Of a stretch of 64,000 bases of DNA, positions 16,490-26,015 are shown piece by piece. Below the pieces are notes generated by a model that was not told the DNA's origin, did not search any database, and saw only the letters and a list, made by a program, of their open reading frames with translations. The position numbers and the translations under genes were made by a program. The stretch lies in NCBI GenBank assembly GCA_902800365.1, contig CADCEF010000003.1, positions 32,555 to 96,554 of the forward strand, given 5' to 3'. Origin of the DNA: an uncultured Prevotella sp. GTDB lineage: Bacteria; Bacteroidota; Bacteroidia; Bacteroidales; Bacteroidaceae. Every line of letters begins with the position of its first letter. Within the stretch, counting starts at the first letter, position 1.

Positions 16490-17173
16490 TTATTTTGCAG
16501 AAACACGCTCAATATAACCATCGATGGTCTGATAAGCCATTGAGTTAAAGTACTTCTCCTTAACAGTCTGATACAGCTTCAAAGCCTCATCGTTCTTACC
16601 CTGACTCTCAAGAATCTCACCAGCCTGAATCAGGAATGTAGGAGACAGAGAGTTGTTATCAGCCTTCTCAGCAGCCTTCTTAAGGTGTGAAACAGCCTTA
16701 TCGAGCTGGTTGAGGTGAGCATATACATTACCCAGAGCACCCTCGGCAGCTGGAGAAATCATCTGATCATCAGCACCATCGAAGTTCTCGAGATACTTGG
16801 CAGCATCTTCCCACTTGTTGAGCTTAGCGCTGCAAAGACCTGCATAGAGGTTAGCCAGATTACCTGCAGCTGTGCTGCTGTACTCATCAGCGAGCTTTAC
16901 AAAGCCCTTGAAGCTGGCGCTGTCGCCGTTAAGTGCCTTCTGGTAGTCACCTGCCATAAAGAGCTCCTGCCCCTTTGCGATAGCTGTGCTAGCCTTAATT
17001 TCCTTTGGACCGCTGACATAAGTCTTATACAAAACTACACCAGCAACGATTACTACGAGAGCTACTACTGTAGCAATAATAGCCTTCTTGTACTTAAAGA
17101 AGAAAGCCTCACTCTGATTCAGGCTCTGCTCCATAGTTGGAGTAGCCTGCTGTTGATTTGTTGTATTTGCCAT
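16490..17173 (-). CDS. Membrane-anchored tetratricopeptide protein (YfgM/TPR_21-like)
   Basis: I use the start at 17173 (MANTTNQQQ), because the eight upstream codons are AT-rich and poorly protein-like. The 227-residue product has a cytoplasmic N-terminus rich in Gln and Thr, one transmembrane helix ([19 protein letters not shown]) and four to five TPR-like repeats outside. The layout resembles YfgM-type ancillary proteins of the secretion machinery, but no function can be assigned. It is first in the ribH operon; a minus-strand TAACTTTG box lies at 17208-17215. Confidence 0.8.
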   Translation of the reverse strand: MANTTNQQQATPTMEQSLNQSEAFFFKYKKAIIATVVALVVIVAGVVLYKTYVSGPKEIKASTAIAKGQELFMAGDYQKALNGDSASFKGFVKLADEYSSTAAGNLANLYAGLCSAKLNKWEDAAKYLENFDGADDQMISPAAEGALGNVYAHLNQLDKAVSHLKKAAEKADNNSLSPTFLIQAGEILESQGKNDEALKLYQTVKEKYFNSMAYQTIDGYIERVSAK

Positions 17174-17207
17174 TATAATATTTATATTTAATTTCAAAAA
17201 TCGGGTG

Positions 17208-17215
17208 CAAAGTTA
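17208..17215 (-). promoter_or_regulatory. Promoter -7 element of the TPR-ribH-kinase-like operon
   Basis: On the minus strand this reads TAACTTTG, a TAnnTTTG match, 35 nt before the start at 17173. The -33 element is unclear. Confidence 0.55.
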
Positions 17216-17300
17216 CTAAAAAAGCAACACAATTTACATTTTTTCATAGAAAATATTTATTAATCTGTGTTAATCCTTAGCATCAATGGTCAAAAAACGC

Positions 17301-17308
17301 TACCTTTG
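17301..17308 (+). promoter_or_regulatory. Promoter -7 element of recF, almost touching the start codon
   Basis: TACCTTTG ends five bases before the recF ATG at 17313, with TTAG at 17277-17280 as a weak -33. Transcription would start at or next to the start codon, giving a leaderless or near-leaderless mRNA. Confidence 0.55.
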
Positions 17309-17312
17309 CACT

Positions 17313-18413
17313 ATGATTTTAGAAAAGTTATCGGTTATCAACTACAAGAACATAGCAGAGGCCACACTTGAATTCTCGCCAAAAATAAACTGTATGATAG
17401 GTCAAAACGGCGTGGGAAAGACAAATGTGCTCGATGCTATATATTATCTTTCGTTCTGCCATTCAGCCAGCAATCCCATTGACTCGCAGGTGATAAAGCA
17501 CGGCTCAGAGTTCTTTGTGCTCGAAGGCACCTACGAAGGCGATCTGCACATATACTGCGGCATGAAGCGTGGCGTAAAAAAACACTTCAAGCGCAACAAG
17601 AAGGAGTATCGCCGATTGTCAGAACATATCGGACTGATACCTATTGTAGTTGTGGCACCATCAGACACTTTATTAATTGAGGGAGGAAGCGAAGAGCGCC
17701 GCCGACTGATGGACATGGTGATTTCGCAATACGACCATGGATATATGGAGGCCATGAACCGATATAACAAGGCACTGCAGCAGCGTAATGCCATGCTGAA
17801 ACAGGAAGAAGAACCCAACATCGACGTGATGAGCCTTTTTGAAGAGCAGATGGCCATCGAAGGCGAGCGCATCTATCAGGCCCGTAAGGCTTTTGTTGAG
17901 GAACTAACACCAATATTCCAACGCATACACGAGACGATAGCAGAGAATCGCGAACAGGTGGGACTGAACTACGTATCGCACTGCCAGCGCGGACCACTAC
18001 TTGAGGTGATACAGCGCGACCGTTTTAAGGATCGCGCCATTGGATACTCACTACATGGTGTACATCGCGACGACCTGGAGATAACACTTGGCGGGCACCT
18101 GATGAAGCGCGAAGGCAGCCAGGGGCAGAACAAAACATTTGTAATAGCCCTGAAGCTAGCACAGTTCGACTTCCTGAAGCGTACCAACTCAAAGACCACC
18201 CCACTGCTGCTGCTCGACGATATTTTTGACAAGCTTGATGCCCAGCGTGTAGAACAGATAGTGAAACTGGTGGCAGGTGATGAATACGGACAGATTTTTA
18301 TTACGGATACCAATCGCGACCATCTTGATCTGATTCTCAGCAGATCATCGCTCGATTACAAGATATTCCATGTAGACAACGGAGAAATAGAAGAAATAAA
18401 GAAAGATGTTTAA
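17313..18413 (+). CDS. recF: DNA replication/repair protein RecF
   Basis: The start at 17313 (MILEKLSVINYKN) fits the family; a possible upstream ATG at 17286 lies before the -7 box. The 366-residue protein has the Walker A GQNGVGKTN, the signature region GSQGQNKTF and the Walker B LLLLDDIFDKLD. RecF is an SMC-like ATPase that loads RecA at gapped DNA with RecO and RecR. It overlaps the following DUF721 gene by 8 nt, a common Bacteroidetes arrangement. Confidence 0.95.
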   Translation: MILEKLSVINYKNIAEATLEFSPKINCMIGQNGVGKTNVLDAIYYLSFCHSASNPIDSQVIKHGSEFFVLEGTYEGDLHIYCGMKRGVKKHFKRNKKEYRRLSEHIGLIPIVVVAPSDTLLIEGGSEERRRLMDMVISQYDHGYMEAMNRYNKALQQRNAMLKQEEEPNIDVMSLFEEQMAIEGERIYQARKAFVEELTPIFQRIHETIAENREQVGLNYVSHCQRGPLLEVIQRDRFKDRAIGYSLHGVHRDDLEITLGGHLMKREGSQGQNKTFVIALKLAQFDFLKRTNSKTTPLLLLDDIFDKLDAQRVEQIVKLVAGDEYGQIFITDTNRDHLDLILSRSSLDYKIFHVDNGEIEEIKKDV

Positions 18414-18696
18414 ACGCGACGTAAACAATATAAAAGACTTGATACTGAAGAACCTGCGAGCTCAGGGGCTTGAGACACCATTGCTGCAGAAGCGCCTCAT
18501 CGACTCGTGGGCCGAAGTGGCAGGCCCCATGGTGGCAAGCTATACCGATGGCATGTTTATCAAAAACCAAACGCTGTTTGTACATCTCACCAGCCCTGCC
18601 CTACGTTCGGAGATGATGATGGTGCGCAGCGAACTGGTAAGAAAACTTAACGCCCACGTGGGCAGTCAAGTGATAGCCGAGATACGATTTAATTAA
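18406..18696 (+). CDS. DUF721 (DciA-like) protein
   Basis: The 96-residue protein has the compact DUF721 fold: an N-terminal helix, then SWAEVAGPMVASYT, and a strand with LFVHLTSPALRSEM. DciA-type members help load the replicative helicase; short Bacteroidetes versions next to recF are common, but their role is less studied. Its TAA shares the palindromic TTAA at 18693-18696 with the stop of the convergent cyclo-ligase gene. Confidence 0.88.
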   Translation: MFKRDVNNIKDLILKNLRAQGLETPLLQKRLIDSWAEVAGPMVASYTDGMFIKNQTLFVHLTSPALRSEMMMVRSELVRKLNAHVGSQVIAEIRFN

Positions 18697-19223
18697 ACAA
18701 CCACATCAACCTTCACATCAGTAGGTTCTGTGGGTACCACATCTACTTTCTGGAAATCAAAGCACACGCCAATAAGCCTTGGGCGTGGACTGTTCAGCGA
18801 TTGAAGAAAACGGTCATAATAACCCTTTCCCCTACCCAATCGGTTTCCTTCGCCATCGAACGCCATTCCTGGCACAAGCACCACATCGACAGCCTCATCA
18901 GCAGATATCTCAGGGCCTACGGGCTCCATAATTCTGAAAGCACCCTCGCGCAGACTTTCAGCACCAGTATAACGGCATAGCACCATATCTTCATCGCTTA
19001 TCACCTTGGGCAGATACACCGTCTTGCCTTCAGCAACCAACTGGTTGATCATGTTGTGTGTATCCACCTCATCAGGCAATGAATAGTATGCCACCACCAC
19101 GCTGGCATCAGCAAGCATAGGCATTATACGATCTACTATAGGCTGAGACAGTTCACACAGCTGCTGCTGAGTGAACTGTCCTTTCTTTTGTCTCATCAAT
19201 GTCCTAAGCTCTCGTTTAAGCAT
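18693..19223 (-). CDS. 5-formyltetrahydrofolate cyclo-ligase
   Basis: The 176-residue protein carries the family motif GRGKGYYDRF near residue 130, the VPGMAFD strand and the Arg/Lys-rich N-terminus (RELRTLMRQKK). It converts 5-formyl-THF to methenyl-THF using ATP. It overlaps the upstream protease gene by 8 nt, so it is the last member of the M3 peptidase operon. Confidence 0.93.
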   Translation of the reverse strand: MLKRELRTLMRQKKGQFTQQQLCELSQPIVDRIMPMLADASVVVAYYSLPDEVDTHNMINQLVAEGKTVYLPKVISDEDMVLCRYTGAESLREGAFRIMEPVGPEISADEAVDVVLVPGMAFDGEGNRLGRGKGYYDRFLQSLNSPRPRLIGVCFDFQKVDVVPTEPTDVKVDVVV

Positions 19224-20916
19224 GGGCTATCAATGTGTTTATCTGTCTGATTGTTCTGCCGTCGCCAGCCTTGGCCACATTCTTGCTTTTCACGCCAGAT
19301 ACTGGTTTCTGAGGGAATGCACCTTCGTTGTGGAACAGGCGCAGCGTCTCCTGTATCACAGGATCATCCTGATTAAGATACTCTGTCCATGCCTGCTCAC
19401 TGTGGATATTGTAGATGATACGGCTCACAACAAAACGCTCTAGCAGTTTCTGCGACTTCTGTATCATCAGATTACGACGCTTCAGGCCGTTTTTATCAGC
19501 ATAAACCACAAACTGCTCAAGAATGTTCTGGCGCTTCAGATAGGTTTCCATCTCCTTAACACTCTTCAGTGCCGATAGTTTGGCACGGTTATTATCTGTA
19601 TAAGTGAACGCAAACTGAAGAATAAGTCCCGACATGGCAGCTTCCTTATAATAAGAGGTAACACCAAGTGTATCCTCTGGAATGAAGATATCAGGCGTTA
19701 TGCCACCACCACCATAAACAATACGACCATTGTTGGTGTGATACTGAGGACCAGTATGTTTGATACTATCCTGCGAGAAGAACTCACCATGCTGATAACG
19801 TGTAAGCCAGTCGTCATCGTAATGGTTTCCATTGTTATATGGTTTCTGGATACAACGTCCTGAAGGTGTGTAATAGCGAGCGATGGTAAGACGAATCATA
19901 GAGTGATCGCTGAACTCCATAGGCTTCTGAACCAGGCCCTTACCAAACGAACGACGGCCGATGATGGTACCACGGTCATTATCCTGTATGGCACCAGCCA
20001 GAATCTCTGAAGCCGAGGCAGAACTCTCGTCAACCAGCACTACCAATGGCAGACGCTGATAAGAACCACGACCATCAGCACGATAGTCCTGACGAGGGAA
20101 TGCACGACCCTGTGTATAAACAATGAGCTGTCCACGCGACAGGAACTCGTTGGCTATCTGTACAGCCGACTCCAGGTATCCACCTGTGTTACCACGAAGG
20201 TCGATAACCAGATTGCTGAAGCTCTGCTGCGACAGTTTTGCCAAAGCAATAAGCAACTCAGGATAGGTATTCTCACCAAAGTTGCGAATCTTGATATAGC
20301 CACACTCTTCATCAAGCATATAACATGCTGTTACACTCTTGGTAGGAATCTCGCCACGAGTGATGGTGATGTGGTGCAGTTTCTTCTCGCCATAGCGCAA
20401 AATGCCAAGTTTTACCTTGGTATCCTTAGGACCTTTCAGGCGATGCATAGCCTCCTCGTTGGTAACCTTCTTACCTACGAATATCGAGTCGTCAACCTCC
20501 ACAATCTTATCACCAGCCAACACGCCAGCACGCTCAGCAGGACCATTGCCAATAACGTTCTGCACACGGATGGTGTCCTGACGTATGGTAAACTCGATGC
20601 CAATACCAAAGAACGAGCCACGCAGGTCGTCGTTGGCAATCTCGCCATCGCGGGCACTGATATAAACAGAGTGTGGATCAAGCTCTGCCAGAATCTGCGG
20701 CATTGCTTTCTCAACCAGCTCATTCATGTTCACTGTGTCAACATACTGATCGTCAATGATATGAAGCAGGTTATTCAATTTATTACCACTCGAATTGATG
20801 ATGTTAAGTCTATTGCCCGAGAAATGGTTGGCATAGAATGTACCCACCATGATACCGACAACCACACAAGCAGCCATCAGCAAGGGCATAAATCGGTTAT
20901 TGTTTAATTTGCTCAT
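19216..20916 (-). CDS. C-terminal processing serine protease, S41 family
   Basis: The 566-residue protein has an N-terminal signal anchor (PLLMAACVVVGIMVGTFYA), a PDZ domain near residues 90-170 (GVLAGDKIVEVDD) and the S41 catalytic region, with the serine in VDESSASASE and the lysine in RRSFGKGLVQ. About 150 extra C-terminal helical residues are typical of Bacteroidetes members. It acts in the periplasm on protein C-termini. It overlaps the deaminase gene by 4 nt. Confidence 0.93.
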   Translation of the reverse strand: MSKLNNNRFMPLLMAACVVVGIMVGTFYANHFSGNRLNIINSSGNKLNNLLHIIDDQYVDTVNMNELVEKAMPQILAELDPHSVYISARDGEIANDDLRGSFFGIGIEFTIRQDTIRVQNVIGNGPAERAGVLAGDKIVEVDDSIFVGKKVTNEEAMHRLKGPKDTKVKLGILRYGEKKLHHITITRGEIPTKSVTACYMLDEECGYIKIRNFGENTYPELLIALAKLSQQSFSNLVIDLRGNTGGYLESAVQIANEFLSRGQLIVYTQGRAFPRQDYRADGRGSYQRLPLVVLVDESSASASEILAGAIQDNDRGTIIGRRSFGKGLVQKPMEFSDHSMIRLTIARYYTPSGRCIQKPYNNGNHYDDDWLTRYQHGEFFSQDSIKHTGPQYHTNNGRIVYGGGGITPDIFIPEDTLGVTSYYKEAAMSGLILQFAFTYTDNNRAKLSALKSVKEMETYLKRQNILEQFVVYADKNGLKRRNLMIQKSQKLLERFVVSRIIYNIHSEQAWTEYLNQDDPVIQETLRLFHNEGAFPQKPVSGVKSKNVAKAGDGRTIRQINTLIAHA

Positions 20917-21353
20917 TTTTCTATGTTTTCTAATCCTATGTAGATCACCTCAATACCAGCGCGTTCAAGCAGCTCGATGCCATCAGTAAGTCGATATTTC
21001 TCCCCATACACCACACGCTTGATACCAGCCTGAATAATCAGCTTAGCGCACTCGATACAAGGCGATGCAGTGATGTAGATGGTTGCCCCCTCGCTGTTAT
21101 TGTTACTACGTGCCAGTTTGGTTATTGCATTGGCCTCGGCATGCAGCACGTAAGGCTTTGTCACATTGTTGTCATCCTCGCAGACGTTTTCAAATCCACT
21201 TGGAGTACCATTGTAACCATCGCTGATAATCATCTTGTCTTTGACTACCAGTGCTCCCACTTGCCTACGCTGACAATAAGAGTTCTCTGCCCAGATACGT
21301 GCCATCCTAAGATAGCGCACATCAAGCTTACTTTGCTTGTCGTTTGATTCCAT
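20913..21353 (-). CDS. Deoxycytidylate (dCMP) deaminase
   Basis: I choose ATG 21353 (MESNDKQSK), which is preceded by AAAAGAA; the frame is open for 12 more codons. The 146-residue product has zinc-site motifs HAEANAI and PCIECAK plus the substrate segment GYNGTPSGFENVCED, typical of dCMP deaminases. It makes dUMP for thymidylate synthesis. It overlaps the M3 peptidase gene by 26 nt and the protease by 4 nt. Confidence 0.93.
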   Translation of the reverse strand: MESNDKQSKLDVRYLRMARIWAENSYCQRRQVGALVVKDKMIISDGYNGTPSGFENVCEDDNNVTKPYVLHAEANAITKLARSNNNSEGATIYITASPCIECAKLIIQAGIKRVVYGEKYRLTDGIELLERAGIEVIYIGLENIEK

Positions 21354-23442
21354 TTCTTTTAAGTAATGCATCAATGGTGGGTTCGCCACCCTTGAAACGT
21401 TTGTATAATGTCATCGGATTTTCCGTGCCACCTTTCGACAGGATGTTCTCGCGGAAACTGCTGGCTGTCTTCTTGTCGAAGATACCATGTTTCTTGAAAA
21501 CGCTGAAGGCATCGGCATCCAGAACCTCTGCCCATTTATAGCTGTAGTAACCTGCAGCATAGCCACCTGCCATGATGTGCGAGAACTGCACTGTCATACA
21601 GGTATCAGGCAACTGTGGCAGCACCATAGCCTTCTCCCATGCTTTCTTCTCGAATGGGATGATATCATCAGTAAACTCATCCTTCTTGGTGTAGTAAGCC
21701 ATATCCAACAATCCGAAGCTTACCTGACGCATACAGGCATAAGCCACATTGAAGTTACGACTGCGAACGATACGGTCTATAAGCTCGTCAGGCAATGGTT
21801 CGCCTGTCTGATAGTGAAAAGCGAATGTACGTAGGAATTCCTTCTCAATGGCGAAGTTCTCCATAAACTGCGATGGAAGTTCCACAAAGTCCCACCATAC
21901 ATTGGTACCGCTCAAACTCTCGAAGCGGGTGTTGGCAAACATGCCGTGCAGCGAGTGTCCAAACTCATGCAGGAATGTCTCCACCTCACCAAGTGTCAGC
22001 AGTGCAGGTTTCTCTTCTGTTGGTTTTGTAAGGTTCATCACCACACTTACATGCGGGCGCACATTCTTCATATTCTCTGGTCCGAATGGTTTCTTCGCAT
22101 CAATGCGCTCCTTCCACTGGCCCTGGTACTCTGTCATCCAAGCACCACCCTGCTTACCCTTACGGGGGTGGAAGTCGGCATAGAATACGGCAAGGAATGT
22201 GCCATCTTCATCAAACACCTCGTATGCCTTAACATCTGGATGATATACTGGTATATCCTTATTCTCCTTGAATGTGATGCCGTAAAGGCGATGAGCCAAA
22301 CCGAACACGCCATCAATAACCTTCGAGAGCTCGAAGTATGGGCGCAGCATCTCGGCATCGATGTTATACTTCTCAAGCTTCAGTTTGTGCGAGTAGTAAG
22401 AAAAGTCCCATGGCTCAAGCTTGAAATTTTTACCCTCCATCTTGCGAGCCATCTTCTGGATAGCCTCAACCTCTTTCACTGCTGTAGGCTTATAAGCCTT
22501 GATAAGGTCGTTCAGCAATTTATACACATTGCGCACGTTGCCTGCCATACGGTGTTTCAGCACATAGTCGGCATAAGTCTTATGCCCTAACAGCTGTGCC
22601 AGCTCGCGACGCAGGTTTACAAGGCGCTTGCATATTTCAAGGTTATTCTCCTCATTATCGTGAATGCACTCTGTGTTCTTGGCTATATACAACTGTTTGC
22701 GCAGCTCGCGCTGAGTGGAATAGGTCATGAATGGTGAGTACGAAGGGAAGTCGAGCGTAAACACCCATCCTTCTTTTCCTGCCTCTTTTGCAGCCAATGC
22801 AGCAGCCTCGCGGGCAGTATCAGGCAGACCGTCAAGCTGTTTCTCGTCTGTGATATGCAGCGTAAAAGCCTTATTCTCCTTTAGCAGGTTCTGCGAGAAC
22901 TGCAGACCAAGCATCGAGGCCTCCTCTGTCAGCTGGCGCAGGCGTTCTTTTCCTGCAGCATCCAGCAAGGCACCACTACGTACGAATCCGTCGTAGCAGT
23001 TGTCAAGCAGCATCTTTTCCTCAGCAGTAAGTTTGCGGTGGTGCTGGTGCACATACCTGATGCGCTCAAAAAGATTCTCGTTTAGTCGGATATCATTGGC
23101 GTGCTTGGTCAATATTGGGCTCATTTTCTGTGCCAGCGCATCCATATCGTCGTTGGTCTCAGCCGACAACAGATTAAAGAACACTGTCGACACACGGCTC
23201 AACAGGTCGTAATACCCATCTCTATCCTTCTCGTCGTCAACACTGATGATGGTGTTATCGAAAGTAGGCTTGGCAGGATTGTTAATAATCTTCTCTATCT
23301 GTTCATCGTCACGACGTATACCCTCCAACATAGCCTCCTCATAATCTTCCATACGGATTCGGTTAAAGGGAGCTGTGTCGTGAGGTGTGTTATAAGGTTC
23401 GAAAAACGGGTTCTTTCTCTCAATATTTTCGTTTGTATTCAT
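21328..23442 (-). CDS. M3 family zinc metallopeptidase (oligopeptidase/peptidyl-dipeptidase type)
   Basis: The likely start is ATG 23442 (MNTNENIERKNPFF), giving 704 residues. The zinc motif FLHEFGHSLHGMF near residue 490 and the downstream glutamate region (SQFMENFAIE) define M3. No signal peptide is seen, so cytoplasmic or cryptically exported peptide turnover is possible. It is the first gene of the operon with the dCMP deaminase, S41 protease and cyclo-ligase. Confidence 0.93.
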   Translation of the reverse strand: MNTNENIERKNPFFEPYNTPHDTAPFNRIRMEDYEEAMLEGIRRDDEQIEKIINNPAKPTFDNTIISVDDEKDRDGYYDLLSRVSTVFFNLLSAETNDDMDALAQKMSPILTKHANDIRLNENLFERIRYVHQHHRKLTAEEKMLLDNCYDGFVRSGALLDAAGKERLRQLTEEASMLGLQFSQNLLKENKAFTLHITDEKQLDGLPDTAREAAALAAKEAGKEGWVFTLDFPSYSPFMTYSTQRELRKQLYIAKNTECIHDNEENNLEICKRLVNLRRELAQLLGHKTYADYVLKHRMAGNVRNVYKLLNDLIKAYKPTAVKEVEAIQKMARKMEGKNFKLEPWDFSYYSHKLKLEKYNIDAEMLRPYFELSKVIDGVFGLAHRLYGITFKENKDIPVYHPDVKAYEVFDEDGTFLAVFYADFHPRKGKQGGAWMTEYQGQWKERIDAKKPFGPENMKNVRPHVSVVMNLTKPTEEKPALLTLGEVETFLHEFGHSLHGMFANTRFESLSGTNVWWDFVELPSQFMENFAIEKEFLRTFAFHYQTGEPLPDELIDRIVRSRNFNVAYACMRQVSFGLLDMAYYTKKDEFTDDIIPFEKKAWEKAMVLPQLPDTCMTVQFSHIMAGGYAAGYYSYKWAEVLDADAFSVFKKHGIFDKKTASSFRENILSKGGTENPMTLYKRFKGGEPTIDALLKRNGIKRQAK

Positions 23443-23537
23443 ACTAACATCTTTTGGAGTGCATGGACAATGCAAACCGAGCTCAATCAAGTTCACTTGA
23501 ATTGCCGAGGTGCAGCCTGTACTCGCAGTTTTGACTG

Positions 23538-23570
23538 CAAAGTTACGACAAAAATCCGATACTCCACAAA
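23538..23570 (-). promoter_or_regulatory. Promoter of the M3 peptidase operon
   Basis: On the minus strand TTTG (23570-23567), a 21-nt spacer and TAACTTTG (23545-23538) form a near-consensus promoter with a leader of about 90 nt. Confidence 0.7.
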
Positions 23571-23612
23571 TCTATACATTAAAAAAGTTGAAAACGGCCA
23601 CATTAGCCGTTT

Positions 23613-24290
23613 CTATTTGGTGTAAAGCAGCCTTTCAAGCTGCTGAATCTCTATTTTCCCCCTACTTAATGTTATCAGTCCCTTGTGCTGCATCTCGTTC
23701 AAAACATGCGACACATTAAGCCTGCTATCGTTCACTTCCTCAGCCAGTCTCGTCATCAGTATATTAAATACTTTGTGCCCAGCAGGATAGGTTGAATGCT
23801 GACTCAGGAATATCACCACTCTCGCCTCTAACGATTGTGGCGGACGATTCCACACGCGCCCCAACTGCTTCTGGGTTTGTGTGGCAAAATGGTTCATGAT
23901 GTTCAGACGAAAAACAAGAAAATCCTCAGTCAATCGCACCACCTCTTCCTTATCGATAGTGATAAAGTTCACATCTGTCTGTGCCACAAAGTCGTGGGTG
24001 TAGCGCTGATAATAGCCGAATATAGACTCCAGCTGAATGATGTTCGGCGCCATCATCTGCTCTTCAACCGAATAGCCGTAGTCGTCAGCATATGTGCGAA
24101 CCTTCAACGTTCCATTTATCAGAAAGTGCAACTGTGTGCATGTATCACCCGATTTCACGACAGTCTTGCCTGCTCCCAACTTCATAAATCCAAAGCGGGT
24201 GTGTCCAGCTACTATCTCCAGATCGTCGCGACTCATACCCTGAAACAAGGGGAATTGCAACAATTTGTCGAACAACTGAAGTGAGGCCAT
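23613..24290 (-). CDS. Crp/Fnr family transcriptional regulator
   Basis: The 225-residue protein has an N-terminal cyclic-nucleotide-binding-type beta barrel (VKSGDTCTQLHFLINGTLKV) and a C-terminal winged helix (LNVSHVLNEMQHKGLITLSR). No cysteine cluster for an Fe-S centre is present, and the ligand is unknown. It starts 3 nt after the ApbE gene and probably closes the DUF4199-GT2-DUF6452-DUF6048-ApbE operon. Confidence 0.88.
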   Translation of the reverse strand: MASLQLFDKLLQFPLFQGMSRDDLEIVAGHTRFGFMKLGAGKTVVKSGDTCTQLHFLINGTLKVRTYADDYGYSVEEQMMAPNIIQLESIFGYYQRYTHDFVAQTDVNFITIDKEEVVRLTEDFLVFRLNIMNHFATQTQKQLGRVWNRPPQSLEARVVIFLSQHSTYPAGHKVFNILMTRLAEEVNDSRLNVSHVLNEMQHKGLITLSRGKIEIQQLERLLYTK

Positions 24291-24293
24291 AAA

Positions 24294-25319
24294 CTATTTC
24301 TGGATTTTGTTTTCCAACGTTGGCGAATACCATACAGCATTCTTACCATCTTCATCGCTATAGATAAGATACGCCATCAGTTCAGGGTGACGTTCCAGCA
24401 ACTGCTGGGCTTTCTCCATTCCCATCACCATAAACGATGTGGCATAGGCATCGGCCACTGCACAACTCTTGGCAAACACCGTTGCCGACAGTATGTTGTG
24501 CTGTACGGGATAGCCCGTCTTCGGGTCGATGGTATGTGCATATCTCTTTCCGTCCTTATAGTAGAAGTTGCGATAATTACCACTGGTAGCCATCGCTTTA
24601 TCAGTAATCTTAACAATACTCTGCACCTCACTGGCAGTACCCATAGGGTCTTCAACAGGCTTCGATATTCCCACACGCCAGGGTTGGTTCTCAGCATTAA
24701 CGCCACTGGTAACTATCTCACCACCTATCTCAACCATAAAGTTCTTAATGCCCTTACTGCGCAGCAGTTGCGCCACGACATCTGTGCCATAGCCCTTGGC
24801 TATAGCAGAGCAGTCAAGCATCAGCCTGTAATCGGCCTTGGTAATCTTTCCACCTGCCAACGACACTTTCTGGTAGCCTATTATCTGTTTCAAGCTGTCA
24901 ACCTGCTCACTGGTTGGTTCAATACCGTTCTTGAATCCGAATCCCCATGCGTTAACCAGAGGGGCCACGGTTATATCAAACGCGCCATCGGTCTCTTTTG
25001 ATATCTGCATAGCCAGATAGAACACATCCTGGAACATGTCATTAATCTCCACGTCCTTATTCTGGTTCACTGCAGTGATGATTGAGTTCTTGTTGAATGG
25101 CGACAGCGATGCATCAACCTTGGCAAGTTCGGCATTGATGCTGTAGGTAAGGTCAGAGTCGCACTGATACGTAGCGTGATAGAAAGTACCAAATACCTTG
25201 TCGGCACTCTTCTGGTACGGCACGTTGCGCTCATGACGTATAATCAGAATTGTTCCAACTATCAGCAGCACCAAGAAAGGCAACTGCCACATCCATTTTT
25301 TATTTCCCGACTGCTGCAT
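24294..25319 (-). CDS. apbE: FAD:protein FMN transferase (ApbE family)
   Basis: The 341-residue protein has one N-terminal membrane anchor and the ApbE core: LDCSAIAKGYGTDVV, VEIGGEIVTSG and HTIDPKTGYPV. ApbE attaches FMN covalently to threonines of Rnf/Nqr subunits and related proteins in the periplasm. No Nqr or Rnf genes are in the window. It is flanked by DUF6048 and the Crp-type gene on one transcript. Confidence 0.93.
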   Translation of the reverse strand: MQQSGNKKWMWQLPFLVLLIVGTILIIRHERNVPYQKSADKVFGTFYHATYQCDSDLTYSINAELAKVDASLSPFNKNSIITAVNQNKDVEINDMFQDVFYLAMQISKETDGAFDITVAPLVNAWGFGFKNGIEPTSEQVDSLKQIIGYQKVSLAGGKITKADYRLMLDCSAIAKGYGTDVVAQLLRSKGIKNFMVEIGGEIVTSGVNAENQPWRVGISKPVEDPMGTASEVQSIVKITDKAMATSGNYRNFYYKDGKRYAHTIDPKTGYPVQHNILSATVFAKSCAVADAYATSFMVMGMEKAQQLLERHPELMAYLIYSDEDGKNAVWYSPTLENKIQK

Positions 25320-25325
25320 GCTAGT

Positions 25326-26015
25326 TTAGATATCTATTATCACGTTAAAAGTTCCACCAAGTCTGGTATCACCGAATTTTCCAAATCCAGGCACATACCA
25401 CGTATTACCAAACTTACCATCCTCGCTATGCGATATGCGCCGTTTGTATCTCAAGCTCCAGCCTAGATGTACAGGACCGGCTATCTTGGCATCTACGCCA
25501 ACCACAGCCTCTATCCAGTGGTAGTTGCACTGGGCATCCTTAATACCAAAACCTGTTTGCCATTTCCATACAGGGTCAGGAAAATCCTGTCGGGCAATGT
25601 CCACCTTATATGATGTGAATGCATAGCGCAGTCCGCCATACAGTCGGTAAGGACCGTGCTTATCCTTTAGCAGGTTCTTGTCGATACCTAATCTAAAGTA
25701 AGGAGCCGAAGTCTTATAGTGAATAAAAGTAACCTCATCATTGTGATCTGCCCTACCCAGACCTGCTTCTAGAATCGGGAACCACTCATCGTGCAAGTTT
25801 ATACGCAGTGCACCTTCATATTGTCCGTTATCACTGAAAGCCATCAGTCCAGCTCCCACCAAATCGAACGATACGGCAAAGCCACGGAAAGTGGGTATTG
25901 AGTCCTTCTGGAACGAGAAGAACTTCTGAGCCGATGCAGGCACCGATGCAGAAAGCACCACAATGCTAATTGCTGCTCTTAGGATAGAAGTAGAAATGAA
26001 CCGTCTTAGAGTCAT
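25326..26015 (-). CDS. DUF6048-type outer-membrane beta-barrel-like protein
   Basis: The 229-residue protein has a signal peptide ending in PASAQ and a chain of amphipathic strands (LRINLHDEWFPILEAGLG, YRLYGGLRYAF, HLGWSLRYKRRI), consistent with a small eight-stranded barrel. The adjacent DUF6452 gene overlaps its start by 50 nt, a pairing common in Bacteroidales. Function is unknown. Confidence 0.75.
   Translation of the reverse strand: MTLRRFISTSILRAAISIVVLSASVPASAQKFFSFQKDSIPTFRGFAVSFDLVGAGLMAFSDNGQYEGALRINLHDEWFPILEAGLGRADHNDEVTFIHYKTSAPYFRLGIDKNLLKDKHGPYRLYGGLRYAFTSYKVDIARQDFPDPVWKWQTGFGIKDAQCNYHWIEAVVGVDAKIAGPVHLGWSLRYKRRISHSEDGKFGNTWYVPGFGKFGDTRLGGTFNVIIDI

Noticed and set aside
23428-23530. 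Possible dispersed repeat with a TCAAGT/ACTTGA hairpin in the M3 peptidase leader
   Set aside because: The stem is only 6 bp and I cannot show a second copy in the window, so it is not listed as a feature.
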